64,000 nucleotides of DNA from contig NZ_JAFCKW010000004.1 in the NCBI RefSeq assembly GCF_018129965.1, forward strand, positions 62,001 through 126,000, in the 5' to 3' direction. The translations under genes were made by a program, and so were the position numbers. The notes beneath the pieces were generated by a model, which ran no database searches, was not told the DNA's origin, and saw only the letters and a program-made list of their open reading frames with translations. Origin of the DNA: Bradyrhizobium diazoefficiens (GTDB lineage Bacteria > Pseudomonadota > Alphaproteobacteria > Rhizobiales > Xanthobacteraceae). Below are positions 32,680 to 43,129 of this stretch, piece after piece. How positions within the stretch are numbered: the stretch's first letter is position 1; each line of letters starts with the position of its first letter.

Positions 32680-33135
32680 CGTTGCGTCGCGCCGGCGGTG
32701 CTTCGTGCCCGAACGGGTTGGCGTGGTTCCTCGATGACGGGGATTCGGCAGGAACGATTCCCTGCCCGCTGAAAAGCGAAACTCGCAGCAGCGCCCTGCA
32801 TTGTTCGCTAAGAACAGCGAGAGACGAAGCCTTCGTGAACAGCACGTTCTGGATCTTTATGTCGACTTGGCTCAGCACCAACATCGTGTTCGTGCAGGGG
32901 CGGCTGTGGTTGACTGGGTCGAAGAACTGCAAATTGATGTCTGGTCACGCACGAAGCAATGCGCGAAATTGCAACTGCGCCGCCACGCCAGACACCATCC
33001 GGACGGGGACGGTCGCTGGAACCGATCTGCGGCTCGTCCGTGAACCTCGGTTCATCGCCTCGAAGGCCTGTGAAACCTTAACGATGTTCTTGGCTTTCGA
33101 CAGCGACCCGCCGCCCGACCGGTTATGCTGACGTC
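32680..33135. other. Non-coding gap
   Basis: A 456-bp stretch with no supported gene. It contains GTTCC and GGAAC half-palindromes around 32729-32757, but these do not form an EcfG promoter of the correct spacing. Nothing else is recognised. Confidence 0.4.
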
Positions 33136-33501
33136 ATGCGCCGCAACCATCTCATCGCCGCTGCAGGAATCTGCCTTGCTTTCATCATCTATGCCACGCT
33201 CGCAAAGCTTGCGGGCAGGCCGACGCTGATGGGCCATGCAGAGGCCTATTGGGTGATCGTGATCGAACGCTTCAGCGCCTACGGCTTGCTCGGCTTTATT
33301 CTGTCCTTCCTGCTGCCGGGGCGTGTCAAGCTGGCCTGCGCGTTCGTGGTGGCCGTGGCCGTCGGATTGGAGATCTTGCAGGCGGTGACGCCCGATCGTC
33401 ATCCAGAGTTCATCGATGCGCTGCAAAAGGCCGCCGGCGGTACCGTCGGCGTCCTTCTGGCCCAAACCATCCTGAGTTTCCTGCCGAGAGCGCCGTCCTG
33501 A
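33136..33501 (+). CDS. VanZ-like membrane protein
   Basis: A 121-residue protein with about four transmembrane helices: residues 5-25, ERFSAYGLLGFILSFLLPG, RVKLACAFVVAVAVGLEILQAV, and GGTVGVLLAQTILSFL. The conserved VanZ-family pattern ERFSAYGLLGF...E-x-L-Q...H-x-E-x-x-D-A-L is present (EILQAVTPDRHPEFIDALQKAAGG). In Gram-positives VanZ proteins confer teicoplanin resistance; the role in proteobacteria is unknown. It is monocistronic. Confidence 0.8.
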   Translation: MRRNHLIAAAGICLAFIIYATLAKLAGRPTLMGHAEAYWVIVIERFSAYGLLGFILSFLLPGRVKLACAFVVAVAVGLEILQAVTPDRHPEFIDALQKAAGGTVGVLLAQTILSFLPRAPS

Positions 33502-33523
33502 GGCGGCCGACGGCACGGCAGAA

Positions 33524-33808
33524 TTAGGCGACTCCGCGCCCCAAACCCGGCTGACCGGCCGGGACAGCGCCGGACATCTGCCGATGGGCATCGCGCAGGG
33601 CCGTGATCGCGCCGTCGAGGTCGAACTGGGCTTCACGAACGGTCTCGAAGAACCGGGCCATCAGCACGAGGTTCAGCTTGACGCGGGTGTTTCCGTCGCG
33701 GCTCTTGCGACGATCAAGCGAAAGATGCAGCGCCTGCATCCTTGCCTCCGCAGCGCTGCAGCCATTGAGTGCAGCGAGTTCGTCATATGTCATCCAGATC
33801 TGAGGCAT
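33524..33808 (-). CDS. Conserved hypothetical protein
   Basis: A 94-residue soluble protein. MPQIWMTYDELAALNGCSAAEARMQALHLSLDRRKSRDGNTRVKLN is reminiscent of a MerR/excisionase-type helix-turn-helix with a winged end (shown only by the ELAALNGCSAAEAR and RDGNTRVKL parts). A helix with ARFFETVREAQFDLDGAITALRDAHRQM follows. It may be a small DNA-binding regulator; the assignment is weak. It converges with the VanZ-like gene. Confidence 0.6.
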   Translation of the reverse strand: MPQIWMTYDELAALNGCSAAEARMQALHLSLDRRKSRDGNTRVKLNLVLMARFFETVREAQFDLDGAITALRDAHRQMSGAVPAGQPGLGRGVA

Positions 33809-33917
33809 GTCCCTGTCCGCCTTTTGTTATGGGCCCCAACCTAGATTTCACGTCTAAATGCACTCTTGCCGCAGCGCGGGTGCGGCGCGTTTTCGCGACA
33901 ACAGCGTCAATGCAACG

Positions 33918-34364
33918 CTAAGAGGCGGGGGCCTTGGGCGGCGCGAACGGATGACGCGGCCGCGAGCGGCCGTCCAAGCCCCTGGGCAACTTGTCGGGAT
34001 TGAGCGTCACGACCGCGCACCGGGCGCTGGCAGCGGGAGCATCTTCCCGGATGTAGATTAGCGTCGCCTCGAACTTGACGTCGGGCGCTTCCCTCGCCGT
34101 GCCCGAACAATTCGCCACCGGGCCATTGCAAACGCCCGTGAGTCTGACCTCGACCTCGTCCGGCCCGAACACGTTCGACGGGCCGTCGGCATGCCGTTTT
34201 ACGGTCAGGACGCCGGAGAAATGCCGCTCATCGACGCGGTAGGACCCACCATATGTAAAGAAGCTGTCGCTGCCCGAGATCTGGCCCTCGGCCAGTTCCA
34301 CCATGCCGGTGCCCTGACCACGCGGGGTCCTGAACCATGCAGCGTATTTGCCATCTTTCAACAT
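33918..34364 (-). CDS. GrlR-like beta-barrel protein
   Basis: A 148-residue protein resembling the GrlR family (small calycin-like barrels first known as negative regulators of a type III secretion locus). Seen: MLKDGKYAAWFRTPRGQGTGMVELAEGQISGSDSFFTYGGSYRV (in part), LTVKRHADGPSNVFGPDEVEVRLTG and CNGPVANCSG, with alternating strands. No partner GrlA-like gene and no secretion system are in the window. A proline-rich end follows RPRHPFAPPK. It could also be a small ligand-binding protein. Confidence 0.55.
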   Translation of the reverse strand: MLKDGKYAAWFRTPRGQGTGMVELAEGQISGSDSFFTYGGSYRVDERHFSGVLTVKRHADGPSNVFGPDEVEVRLTGVCNGPVANCSGTAREAPDVKFEATLIYIREDAPAASARCAVVTLNPDKLPRGLDGRSRPRHPFAPPKAPAS

Positions 34365-34513
34365 CGGGAAATTTCTCAGTGCGAAAATTGAGCTCTATTT
34401 GCGATCAACTCTGGGGCGCAACAATGACCTGACGGCAACCTCTGCAAGCACGGTTAACGCCGAGAAAACGAAATCCTTCCAATTGCCGCCGACAATGAGC
34501 CCGGCGGCGGACG

Positions 34514-36241
34514 TCAAAAAAATTCTATGCCGTCATCGACGGTTTCGACCGCCTCGGGGCGGCGCGTGGCAGCCGCCGAAGCAAGTCCAAGCGATCCCAA
34601 ATATTCGCGGTGAACCTCCCGCTCGCGCTCCATCGTGTAGCGCGCGAAAAGACCGTCGAGCATGGCTTGATCCTGCGGCTCAGGCTGCGGTCGCTGAGTG
34701 CCGCCACTCGCCGTCTCTAGACGCGCCGCAACCGCGGGCAAGGCTGCGGAGCTTTCACCGAGCGAGTTCATCAGGCCCTGGGCCGAATTCATCAGCCGCT
34801 CGAACTCCGCGCCTTCGTCGACGAGCGTTCCCATCAGCTTGCCAAGCCGCTCGTTGCCAACCTCGACCTCGCGCAGTGCCTGGAGGATCTGCGGCTCGAG
34901 CTTGGCGAGTTGCGTTGGATCGCCCTGCACGCGCAATTGCTTCAGCTCCTTGGCGGACCGTTCGATGCCGTCGAGCACGGGCCGCAGGCGTGCCGCGCCA
35001 GCGGCGACCTGGTCGGCCGTCGCCTTGAGCTCGTTGGCGATCACGACGAAAGCGCTGCCGCGGCTGCCGAGATGGCTTGCCTTGAGGCCCGCATTCATGC
35101 CGATCAGCGTAATGTCGACCGTCGCCTCGGCGAGCCCGGCGATGGCCTCGCGAAATTTCAACAGCGTGTCCTCGACGATCGACAGCGCCTCGTCGACGGA
35201 GCGGCCGCCGCTCTCGCAAGTGGCGATCAGGGTCGACGCATGCGCCAGCGTGTGCTTGATGCGTGACAGGAACGAGGACGAGCCGCCATCCTTGCCGCCG
35301 AACAGCGCGCGGCCATGACCGACGACATGGCCGGCATCCTGAAGGATGGCGCCCAGCACACGAACGATCTGACCGATATCCCCGCCGAACTCGCGCTGGG
35401 CATCCCTGAGCAGCGCCGCCTGCAGCTGACAGATCGCGCGCGCACCTTCAGCGCTCGCCACCGTTTCCGGAACCAGGGCCGAGGAGGATCCCGACGCAAG
35501 AACGAGACCATGGCAGACATGTTCGAGGCGCTGACGCGTGCTGTCGCCGGCCTGGAGCGAAATGATTGCGCTGCCGACCGCTTCGGCGATCTTTCGGGTG
35601 CTGGCGCTCGCGAGATCGGCGAGCTGACCGCTGTCGCGGCGCTGGTCGCGCAATCCCGAATAGGCTCCGGCCAGTTCGGCGCTCTCCGAAACCAGTTCGT
35701 TGCGGTAACGACTCTCGAAATCCCTCTGCCGGCCAAATGCCGTGGCCACCGCTTCCGCCAGCCGCTGCTGATCCCGCGCGCACCCCTCGATCGAACGCTG
35801 CACGGCCTTGCCGAGGTCGTAGGCCTCCTGCGTGAACGCTAGAAAGCCCTCGCGCGCGCCGTCGAGCGAGGCCGCCTCGATCCGCGCGCTGCGCGCGATG
35901 ATGGTGATCAACCCGATGTGCTTGAACAAAGGCTTGAGCAGCGACGAGGCTTCAGCCGTCCTCGTACCGATCGAGGCAAGCAGCGCGGTTTCGGCCGGAA
36001 GGGCCTGCGCCAGTTCGCTGAGCCGCGCGGCAATCTCCTGCAGGGCGGTGGCGGCGCCCTCGATCTCGGCGCCGGAGAGCTCCTCCGAGAGCGTGGCGAG
36101 GCCCTGATTCAACTCCTTGAAGATGAGGTGACCGCGCCCGAGTTCGCGACCGACCCGCGAGAAGACGTGCTCGATCCGGGACGAGACATCCTCGATCGAA
36201 GCGCTCGCCTCGGTCAGCGTGCTGGCCGGAATCGCGGACAT
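34514..36241 (-). CDS. Soluble MCP-like protein, last gene of the che operon
   Basis: A 575-residue, largely helical protein with no transmembrane segment. Two regions imitate the MCP signalling hairpin: IGLITIIARSARIEAASLDG, then REGFLAFTQEAYDLGKAVQ (about residues 118-160), and DITLIGMNAGLKASHLGSRG, then SAFVVIANELKATADQVAAG (about 410-455). Both lack the exact E-x-A-x-A-G tip of normal receptors. The C terminus is DDGIEFF. It starts 5 bases after the cheB stop, so it is translationally coupled. It may be a scaffold, an accessory receptor or a phosphatase-like protein of this pathway. Confidence 0.75.
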   Translation of the reverse strand: MSAIPASTLTEASASIEDVSSRIEHVFSRVGRELGRGHLIFKELNQGLATLSEELSGAEIEGAATALQEIAARLSELAQALPAETALLASIGTRTAEASSLLKPLFKHIGLITIIARSARIEAASLDGAREGFLAFTQEAYDLGKAVQRSIEGCARDQQRLAEAVATAFGRQRDFESRYRNELVSESAELAGAYSGLRDQRRDSGQLADLASASTRKIAEAVGSAIISLQAGDSTRQRLEHVCHGLVLASGSSSALVPETVASAEGARAICQLQAALLRDAQREFGGDIGQIVRVLGAILQDAGHVVGHGRALFGGKDGGSSSFLSRIKHTLAHASTLIATCESGGRSVDEALSIVEDTLLKFREAIAGLAEATVDITLIGMNAGLKASHLGSRGSAFVVIANELKATADQVAAGAARLRPVLDGIERSAKELKQLRVQGDPTQLAKLEPQILQALREVEVGNERLGKLMGTLVDEGAEFERLMNSAQGLMNSLGESSAALPAVAARLETASGGTQRPQPEPQDQAMLDGLFARYTMEREREVHREYLGSLGLASAAATRRPEAVETVDDGIEFF

Positions 36242-36246
36242 TTCGA

Positions 36247-37338
36247 TCAACCCGTCAGCGCCGCTTGCCCGGCCTGGTACCACTGCATGATCTCGCGGGG
36301 GATCTGCTGCAGCGAAACGACCTTCTCGACGCCGCCATGGGCGATGGCTTCCTTGGGCATGCCGAACACCACGCAGCTGTCTTCGTCCTGCGCACGCGTC
36401 GAAGCACCGAGCTTGCGCATCTCAAGCATCCCGCGCGCGCCGTCATCGCCCATGCCGGTCATGATGACACCGAGCGCGTTGGCGCCGGCATGCTGGGCCG
36501 CGGACCGGAACAGCACATCGACGGACGGGCGATGCCGCGATACCGGGGGACCGTCCTTGATCACGATCTGATAGCGCAGCCCGATCCGCTGCAGCAGCAT
36601 GTGGCGGGCACCGGGCGCGATATAGGCCCATCCGGGTAGCACCGGTTCGCCATCCTCGGCTTCCTTGACCCGGATCGGGCAGATGCTATCGAGCCGTTTC
36701 GCGAAGGCTGCGGTGAAGCCAGCCGGCATATGCTGCACGATGACGATCGGAGGACAATTCGGCGGCAGCATTTCGAGCACGTCGTTCAGCGCCTCGGTCC
36801 CGCCCGTCGACGCACCGATGCAGACGATGCGTTCCGTGGTCGGCCGGACCTTGCCGAGCACCGGCGGCGGGATGATGGCGTCGGCCGTCAGCTTCTGTTC
36901 GACCACCCGCCGCTCAGCCCGGGGGCGCACCCGCGCGCGCGCCGCCGACTTGACGGCCTCGCGCAGCCGCGTGGAGCATTCGAGCAGAGCCTGCCGCGTG
37001 TCGATCTTCGGCTTGGGCACGATGTCGACCGCGCCCGCCTCGAACGCCTCGAACATCACGTTCGAGCCCTCGACGGTGAGCGAGGAGCAGATGATCACCG
37101 GAATCGGACGTTGCGACATGATCTTGCGCAGAAACGTCATGCCGTCCATGCGCGGCATTTCCAGATCCAGCACCATGACGTCAGGAATCTCGTCCTGGAG
37201 GCGTTTCGCCGCCACGAACGGATCGGAAGCCGTTCCCATCACCTCGATGTCGGGATCTTCGTTGAGGATCGATTGCAGGATTTGGCGCACCGACGCCGAA
37301 TCGTCCACGATCAGTACGCGAACTTTCTCCTTCGGCAT
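36247..37338 (-). CDS. cheB: Chemotaxis methylesterase CheB
   Basis: A 363-residue enzyme that removes methyl groups from receptors and deamidates glutamines. Receiver domain: phospho-acceptor Asp58 in [14 protein letters not shown]-terminal methylesterase domain: catalytic Ser in [12 protein letters not shown], His in [12 protein letters not shown], and Asp in [12 protein letters not shown]. It lies 16 bases after cheR and 5 bases before the soluble MCP-like gene. Confidence 0.95.
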   Translation of the reverse strand: MPKEKVRVLIVDDSASVRQILQSILNEDPDIEVMGTASDPFVAAKRLQDEIPDVMVLDLEMPRMDGMTFLRKIMSQRPIPVIICSSLTVEGSNVMFEAFEAGAVDIVPKPKIDTRQALLECSTRLREAVKSAARARVRPRAERRVVEQKLTADAIIPPPVLGKVRPTTERIVCIGASTGGTEALNDVLEMLPPNCPPIVIVQHMPAGFTAAFAKRLDSICPIRVKEAEDGEPVLPGWAYIAPGARHMLLQRIGLRYQIVIKDGPPVSRHRPSVDVLFRSAAQHAGANALGVIMTGMGDDGARGMLEMRKLGASTRAQDEDSCVVFGMPKEAIAHGGVEKVVSLQQIPREIMQWYQAGQAALTG

Positions 37339-37354
37339 CTCGCTGCCTCTCCTG

Positions 37355-38269
37355 TCAAACTTGGAAAATGGTTGGTTGAACCTGCTTCAGTCCCGGAATG
37401 TTACTGTGAACCATCGATTCGGAATGCCCGACCAGGAGATATCCTCCGGGCCGCAGATGACTGCAGAGGCGTTCGACGACTTTCCTCTGCGTCGGCTTGT
37501 CGAAATAGATCAGCACGTTCCGGCAGAAGATGATGTCGACGTCGCGATCGACCGGATATACGGCGTCCATCAGGTTCATCCGCATGAAATGGGTCATGCG
37601 GCGCAGTTCCGGCACGACGCGAACCTCGCCGCGGGACTTGTCCCGAGAGTTCAGGAAGTACCGTTTCAGGAACGGCTCCGGCACCGGAGCCAGCACGTCG
37701 CGGGTATAGATCGCCGTCTGGGCAAGGCGCAGCACGGCGGTCGAGATGTCGGTCCCGAGGATACGGTATTGAAACGACGACCCGGTCCGCGTCATGTCGT
37801 CCAGGACCATCGCAATCGTATAGGCCTCCATCCCGGTCGAACTCGCCGAACTCCAGACCTTGAGGTTCGCGTTACGGCGACCGTGCGACTTGAGCAGCGA
37901 GGGGATCGCGACCTCGCGCATGAAGGTGAAGTGCTGCGGCTCCCGGAAGAAATCGGTCTTGTTGGTGGTGACCACGTCGATGAGGTGCGTGAGTTCGGTC
38001 TCGAACAGATGCTCCTCGAAGAGATTGTCGACGTAGTCGTTGAGGTCGGCGAAGTTGAGCGCGCGCACGCGCTTATGCAGCCGCCCTTCAAGCATCAATC
38101 GCTTTCCCGGCGGCAGCTTGATGCCGACCTGCCCTTCGATCAGTTCGGCGATCGTGCGGAAATGCCGGTCCGACAGATGCACGGCCGTGTCCTGGTCAGC
38201 CGGAATCCCGGCAGACCAGTCTTCCGACGGGATGGCCGCCTGCATTGCATGTTGGGCCATACGGGCCAT
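37355..38269 (-). CDS. cheR: Chemotaxis methyltransferase CheR
   Basis: A 304-residue S-adenosylmethionine-dependent receptor methyltransferase. N-terminal helical domain with [22 protein letters not shown]; catalytic domain with [30 protein letters not shown] (SAM loop), [11 protein letters not shown] and [18 protein letters not shown]. The N terminus is extended by about 35 residues compared with E. coli CheR. It is followed by cheB. Confidence 0.95.
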   Translation of the reverse strand: MARMAQHAMQAAIPSEDWSAGIPADQDTAVHLSDRHFRTIAELIEGQVGIKLPPGKRLMLEGRLHKRVRALNFADLNDYVDNLFEEHLFETELTHLIDVVTTNKTDFFREPQHFTFMREVAIPSLLKSHGRRNANLKVWSSASSTGMEAYTIAMVLDDMTRTGSSFQYRILGTDISTAVLRLAQTAIYTRDVLAPVPEPFLKRYFLNSRDKSRGEVRVVPELRRMTHFMRMNLMDAVYPVDRDVDIIFCRNVLIYFDKPTQRKVVERLCSHLRPGGYLLVGHSESMVHSNIPGLKQVQPTIFQV

Positions 38270-38324
38270 CTAGATTACCTGTCCTGTTATGCGATGGCCG
38301 AGCCGCGATCGGCCCGGTGCAGCT

Positions 38325-40523
38325 TCAGCGCTGGAAATCGGCATCCCGATCGTCGCCGCCGTCGTTGAGATCGAAAGCGAAACCACCGGCTCCGGCCGCC
38401 TTGACTGCACGCGCCGGCTTTGCCTGCGCCTTCCGGGCTGGACGCTCAGCGGCGGCCATCGTGGCAGCCTTGGCGCGCAACTGGCCAACGGCCCGATCGA
38501 TCGGCGCAGCAGCAGGGCCCTTCGCCGCATGGTCGATCCTGAAATAGGCGATCGTCGACTGCAACTGCTCGGCCTGCGAGGCGAGTTCTTCCGAGGTGGA
38601 GGAGACCTGCTCGGAGGCACTGGCATTCTGCTGCCCGACCTTGTCGAGCTGCTGGATCGCCTGGTTGATCTGGGCGGAGCCGACGTCCTGCTCACGGCAG
38701 GCCGACGTGATTTCTTCGACGAGCTCGGCTGTCTTCTTGATGTCGGGAACGAGCTTCGCAAGCATGGAGCCGGCCTCCTGAGCGACCTTGAGAGTGTCGG
38801 TCGAAAGCGTTCCGATCTCGGCGGCTGCCGCCTGGCTGCGTTCAGCCAGCTTCCGCACTTCGGACGCCACCACCGCAAAGCCCTTGCCGTGCTCGCCCGC
38901 GCGCGCTGCTTCGACCGCCGCGTTCAGTGCGAGAAGGTCGGTCTGGCGCGCGATTTCCTGCACGATCGTGATCTTCTCGGCGATGGTCTGCATCGCGCTG
39001 ACCGCGCGACCAACCGCGGCGCCGCTGGCTTCGGCGTCCTTGGCCGACTGCGCGGCAATCTTCTCGGTCTGACTGGCGTTGTCGGCGTTCTGCTTCACGT
39101 TGGAGGCCATCTCCTCCATCGAGGACGAGGCTTCCTCCGCAGACGAGGCCTGCTCGGTCGCACCCTGCGAGAGCTGCTCGGCGCTCGCCGAAAGCTCCTG
39201 GCTGCCGGCCGAGACGTTCTGCGCAGCGGTGAGGGCTTCCGAGACGATCTGGCGCAGCTTCTCGACCATGCGTTCGAGCGCCAGCCCCAGCGTATCCTTG
39301 TCCGACAGCGGCTTGGCTTCGACGGTCAGATTGCCGTGCGCAATCTCGTTGGCAATGCTCGCGGTCGTATTCAAGTTGACCGTCATGCCGTTGAGGGCCT
39401 TGATGAGGTCGCCAACCTCGTCATTGCTCGACACGTCGATCTTTTGGCTGAGGTCGCCGATCGCAACGGCGTTGGCGAGACCCACGGCGCGCGACAGGCC
39501 GCGGCTGATGTTGAGCGCGATCCAGACCGCCGATCCGACGGCTGCCAGAAGCGAGGCCGCAATGATGCTGATGAGGATCATCTTGGCGCGCGCGGCATCG
39601 GCTGCAGCCTCGTCCGCCTGATCCGACATCAGCTTCTTCAGGTAGTCGATATAGGCGCTGGACGTCTTGATGGCCTCGGCAGAATTCACCTTCCCCTCGG
39701 TTTCTGCCATGGCGGAGGCCCGGATATTGCCTCCCTCCCTCACGACCTCCTGGACCTGCGCCATCATCTTGACGAGCTGTTCGGTTTGCGACTCCACGGC
39801 GGTGGACGCCAGGCCGGCAGCGCTCAACGGCGCGCTGGCCTGCTTGACCGAATTGCGAAGCGCGACGATCCGCTCGTCCATCGTCTTCATCGCTGCCGCC
39901 ATCTCATCCATGCTGGACGCCGAGAGGGACAATGCAAGCTGACGTTGGGAACGCACATTCTCGAGTCGCACGGTCTGGAGCGACATCAACGCATTGGCTC
40001 GCACGTCCGGAGCCGCGACACGGCCTGCCTCCGTGAACAATCCGTCGATCGCGTCGTTCCACTCCTTCACGGCCCGCTGGCCTTCCGAGGACCAGAGGTG
40101 AGACGCCCTGTGGTTCGAGTTGAGGAGCGCCAGCTTGAGGATCGCATCCTCCGTCGCGTTCATCTTTTCATACGCCGACGAGAATTTCTCGATCATCTTC
40201 TTGCCCGCGTCCGTCGTGGCGCTGGCATGTATCTCCTCCCGGAGGCGCATCGCGTCTTTCCGGAGCTGCTTGATCTCCTCGGAGATCTTCTGCATCTCGG
40301 CATCCGTCGACGCGATTATCATGTCGCGCTCCGCGCGAGATTGCTCCAGAACCAGGTTCTGGAACTCGCCAGCCTTTTGCAATCGCGCCGAACGCCCGAC
40401 GATCTGCTCGGATGTGTCGGCAAGCTGGGTCAATTTGACATAGGCGAGTCCGCCCGTGACGGCGGACAACGCAATCACGACACCGAAGGCTGCACCCAGC
40501 TTCGCTTTGACGGTCAGTCTCAT
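38325..40523 (-). CDS. Methyl-accepting chemotaxis protein with two HAMP units
   Basis: A 732-residue transmembrane receptor. Helix 1 at residues 8-30; periplasmic four-helix-bundle-type region (about 35-315), longer than in the two paralogues; helix 2 near 320-345; two HAMP units ([21 protein letters not shown] and [21 protein letters not shown]); a signalling domain with [20 protein letters not shown]; and a C-terminal extension ending DADFQR. ATG 40523 is taken because it starts [14 protein letters not shown], as in the paralogues. It is co-directional with cheW upstream and cheR downstream. Ligand unknown. Confidence 0.9.
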   Translation of the reverse strand: MRLTVKAKLGAAFGVVIALSAVTGGLAYVKLTQLADTSEQIVGRSARLQKAGEFQNLVLEQSRAERDMIIASTDAEMQKISEEIKQLRKDAMRLREEIHASATTDAGKKMIEKFSSAYEKMNATEDAILKLALLNSNHRASHLWSSEGQRAVKEWNDAIDGLFTEAGRVAAPDVRANALMSLQTVRLENVRSQRQLALSLSASSMDEMAAAMKTMDERIVALRNSVKQASAPLSAAGLASTAVESQTEQLVKMMAQVQEVVREGGNIRASAMAETEGKVNSAEAIKTSSAYIDYLKKLMSDQADEAAADAARAKMILISIIAASLLAAVGSAVWIALNISRGLSRAVGLANAVAIGDLSQKIDVSSNDEVGDLIKALNGMTVNLNTTASIANEIAHGNLTVEAKPLSDKDTLGLALERMVEKLRQIVSEALTAAQNVSAGSQELSASAEQLSQGATEQASSAEEASSSMEEMASNVKQNADNASQTEKIAAQSAKDAEASGAAVGRAVSAMQTIAEKITIVQEIARQTDLLALNAAVEAARAGEHGKGFAVVASEVRKLAERSQAAAAEIGTLSTDTLKVAQEAGSMLAKLVPDIKKTAELVEEITSACREQDVGSAQINQAIQQLDKVGQQNASASEQVSSTSEELASQAEQLQSTIAYFRIDHAAKGPAAAPIDRAVGQLRAKAATMAAAERPARKAQAKPARAVKAAGAGGFAFDLNDGGDDRDADFQR

Positions 40524-40578
40524 CTGTATTCCCTCGATATCGCAGTATTCTAGAATTCGCGTTGAATGGGTTGGCGCG

Positions 40579-41064
40579 TCAGGCCGCCACGGAATCTTCG
40601 GCCAGGTCCTGGGGCGTCGGCATCTCCGCACTGGCCATCAGCTTGGCGAGGTCGAAGATCACGACGAATTTCTCGCCCTTGCGGCCGATGCCGACGGCAT
40701 AATCCGACTGCCATTGCCCGCCGACTTCGGGAATCGGCTCGATCGCCTGCTCGTCGATGTCGGTGACCTCGAACACGCAGTCGGCGACGAAGCCGACGCC
40801 GACCAGACGATCCTTCATCGGCACGTCGAGAATGATGATGCGGGTCGCTTCCGTTGCCGCCACGGCCGGCAGGCCGAGCTTGGTCCGGAGGTCGACGATC
40901 GGATAACCGCTGCCGCGCACGTCGATCATCCCGAGCAGGAAGTCAGGGGCATGCGGCAGGCGCGAGATCGGCCGCATGTCGAGGATTTCGCGAACATTGC
41001 GGATGCCGATGCCGAACGTCTCGCCGGCAAGCCCGAGCGTCAGATATTGCGATGTTGCGGCCAT
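40579..41064 (-). CDS. cheW: Chemotaxis coupling protein CheW (first copy)
   Basis: A 161-residue CheW-domain protein that couples receptors to Che[49 protein letters not shown] and the [15 protein letters not shown] strands are typical. It lies between two of the three receptors. The operon also has a second CheW. Confidence 0.92.
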   Translation of the reverse strand: MAATSQYLTLGLAGETFGIGIRNVREILDMRPISRLPHAPDFLLGMIDVRGSGYPIVDLRTKLGLPAVAATEATRIIILDVPMKDRLVGVGFVADCVFEVTDIDEQAIEPIPEVGGQWQSDYAVGIGRKGEKFVVIFDLAKLMASAEMPTPQDLAEDSVAA

Positions 41065-41128
41065 TGTTTCAGTCCAGGAGGTCAGAAGGTTTCAAGGAAG
41101 AAAGTCCGGCACGAGGCCGGACTGTGTT

Positions 41129-43060
41129 TCAACGCTGGAATTCGGCATCGCGATCGTCGTCCCGGTCGTCCATGTCGAAGGCGAAGCCGCCGCCTCCGCC
41201 GGCCGCCTTCAGCGCACGCGCCGGCCTGGCCTGCGGCTTCTTGGCCGGACGGTCGGCCGCCGACATGTGCGCAGCCTTGGCGCGAAGCTGCCCGATGGCA
41301 CGGTCGATGGGCGCCGGTGCGGCTTTGGCTTCGTGCGTTTCGTGATCGATCCGGAAGAACGAGATGGTCGACTGAAGCTGCTCGGCCTGCGAGGCGAGCT
41401 CTTCGGATGTGGACGACACCTGCTCGGACGCGCTGGCGTTCTGCTGTCCGACCTTGTCGAGCTGCTGGATCGCCTGGTTGATCTGGGACGAGCCGACGTC
41501 CTGCTCACGGCAGGCCGCGGTGATCTCCTGGACCAGTTCGGCGGTCTTCTTGATGTCGGGGACGAGCTTGGAGAGCATTCCGCCGGCTTCCTGCGCGACC
41601 TTCACGCTCTCGGTCGACAGCGTGCCGATCTCGGCGGCAGCGGCCTGGCTACGCTCGGCGAGCTTTCGCACCTCGGAAGCCACCACCGCGAAGCCCTTGC
41701 CGTGTTCGCCGGCCCGCGCAGCCTCGACCGCGGCGTTCAATGCCAGAAGGTCGGTCTGCCGCGCGATTTCCTGAACGATCGTGATCTTCTCCGCGATCGT
41801 CTGCATCGCGCCGACGGCGCGGCTGACCGCGGCGCCGCTGGCTTCGGCATCCTTGGCGGACTGAGCCGCGATCTTCTCGGTCTGGCTGGCGTTGTCGGCG
41901 TTCTGCTTCACGTTCGAGGCCATCTCCTCCATCGAGGAGGATGCTTCCTCGGCGGACGAGGCCTGTTCGGTCGCGCCCTGAGAGAGCTGCTCGGCGCTGG
42001 CGGAGAGCTCCTGGCTGCCGGCGGAGACGTTCTGGGCGGCGGTCAGCGCCTCCGAAACGATCTGACGAAGCCGCGCGACCATGGTCTCGAGCGCGATACC
42101 GAGCTTGTCCTTGTCGGACATGCGCGTGGCTTCGACCGTCAGGTTGCCCTGTGAAATCTCGATGGCGACCTCGGCGGTCGCGTTCAGGCTGGCGATCATC
42201 CGCTGCAGCGCGATGCCGAGCGTATCCTTGTCGGACAGTGGCTTGGCCTCCACTGCGAGATTGCCCTGCGCAACTTCGTTGGCGACAAGCGCCGTGGCAT
42301 TGAGGTTGGCCGTCATCGCGTTGAGCGATTTCAGGAGATCCCCGACTTCGTCATTGGCTTTCGCTTCAACCGTCTGGCTGAGGTCTCCGATCGCAACGGC
42401 GTTGGCAAGCCCAACGGCCCGCATCAGCGAGCGACTGATGGTCAGCGCGATGAAGATCGCCGCACCAGTACCGAGAAGCAGTGAGATGACGACGATGCTA
42501 ATCAGCGTGATCTGGGCGTGACTGCTCTCGAGGCGGGCTTCGTCCGCACGATCGGCCATCAGTTTCTTGAGATAGGCGAGATACTCATCCAGAACGTGAG
42601 AGGCTTCTGAAAGCAAACTGCGGACTTCGGTTACCGAGTGTTCGATCGCCTTTGCACGATCCGTGCGGGCCAGCTTGAGGGTCTCATCCTCGGCCGTATT
42701 CAGCAGGGCGTGGCTCGCAGAGAAACGATCGAGCATCTTCCGCCCCGTCTCCGTTGCCACGGCGTAGATCTCGTCCCTCGTCCTGGCAATGTCCTCGCGG
42801 GCCTTCCGCACTTCGGCAGTATACCGCTCGAGGTCGGCATCGGACTGCGCGAGCAGCGCATTCTTTTCGGCCCGGATCTGCAGCAGAAGTCCGCGCTCCA
42901 GCTCGGCCGCCTTGCTCGACCGCCCGGCGGCCCCGAGCAGGACCTCGGTCGTGGAGGCGATCTCGCTCAGTTTCCAAGAGGCGATTCCACCGGCGACCAT
43001 GGACAGCAGGAGCACGACTCCGAACGCGCAGGCCAGCTTAGCTTTGACGGTGAATCTCAT
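41129..43060 (-). CDS. Methyl-accepting chemotaxis protein with three HAMP units
   Basis: A 643-residue receptor: helix 1 (residues 8-30), four-helix-bundle periplasmic region (35-185), helix 2 (about 188-210), then three consecutive HAMP-like units ([63 protein letters not shown]), a signalling domain almost identical to those of the other two MCPs, and a tail ending DAEFQR. Tandem HAMP units can reverse or tune the output of the sensor, which makes this arrangement notable. Confidence 0.9.
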   Translation of the reverse strand: MRFTVKAKLACAFGVVLLLSMVAGGIASWKLSEIASTTEVLLGAAGRSSKAAELERGLLLQIRAEKNALLAQSDADLERYTAEVRKAREDIARTRDEIYAVATETGRKMLDRFSASHALLNTAEDETLKLARTDRAKAIEHSVTEVRSLLSEASHVLDEYLAYLKKLMADRADEARLESSHAQITLISIVVISLLLGTGAAIFIALTISRSLMRAVGLANAVAIGDLSQTVEAKANDEVGDLLKSLNAMTANLNATALVANEVAQGNLAVEAKPLSDKDTLGIALQRMIASLNATAEVAIEISQGNLTVEATRMSDKDKLGIALETMVARLRQIVSEALTAAQNVSAGSQELSASAEQLSQGATEQASSAEEASSSMEEMASNVKQNADNASQTEKIAAQSAKDAEASGAAVSRAVGAMQTIAEKITIVQEIARQTDLLALNAAVEAARAGEHGKGFAVVASEVRKLAERSQAAAAEIGTLSTESVKVAQEAGGMLSKLVPDIKKTAELVQEITAACREQDVGSSQINQAIQQLDKVGQQNASASEQVSSTSEELASQAEQLQSTISFFRIDHETHEAKAAPAPIDRAIGQLRAKAAHMSAADRPAKKPQARPARALKAAGGGGGFAFDMDDRDDDRDAEFQR

Positions 43061-43129
43061 GTTGTATTCCCTCGGGTTCAGCCCGTTTTGACTCTGGAGA
43101 GGAGCGCCCCGGGCGCTTCTACCTAGCTC

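Noticed and set aside
32729..32757. GTTCC...GGAAC as an EcfG promoter
   Set aside because: There is no CGTT at 16-17 bases on either strand, and no gene begins at a suitable distance.
38289..40553. A 754-codon plus-strand frame opposite the two-HAMP receptor
   Set aside because: Gly/Arg/Leu-rich low-complexity product; the receptor on the minus strand is unmistakable.
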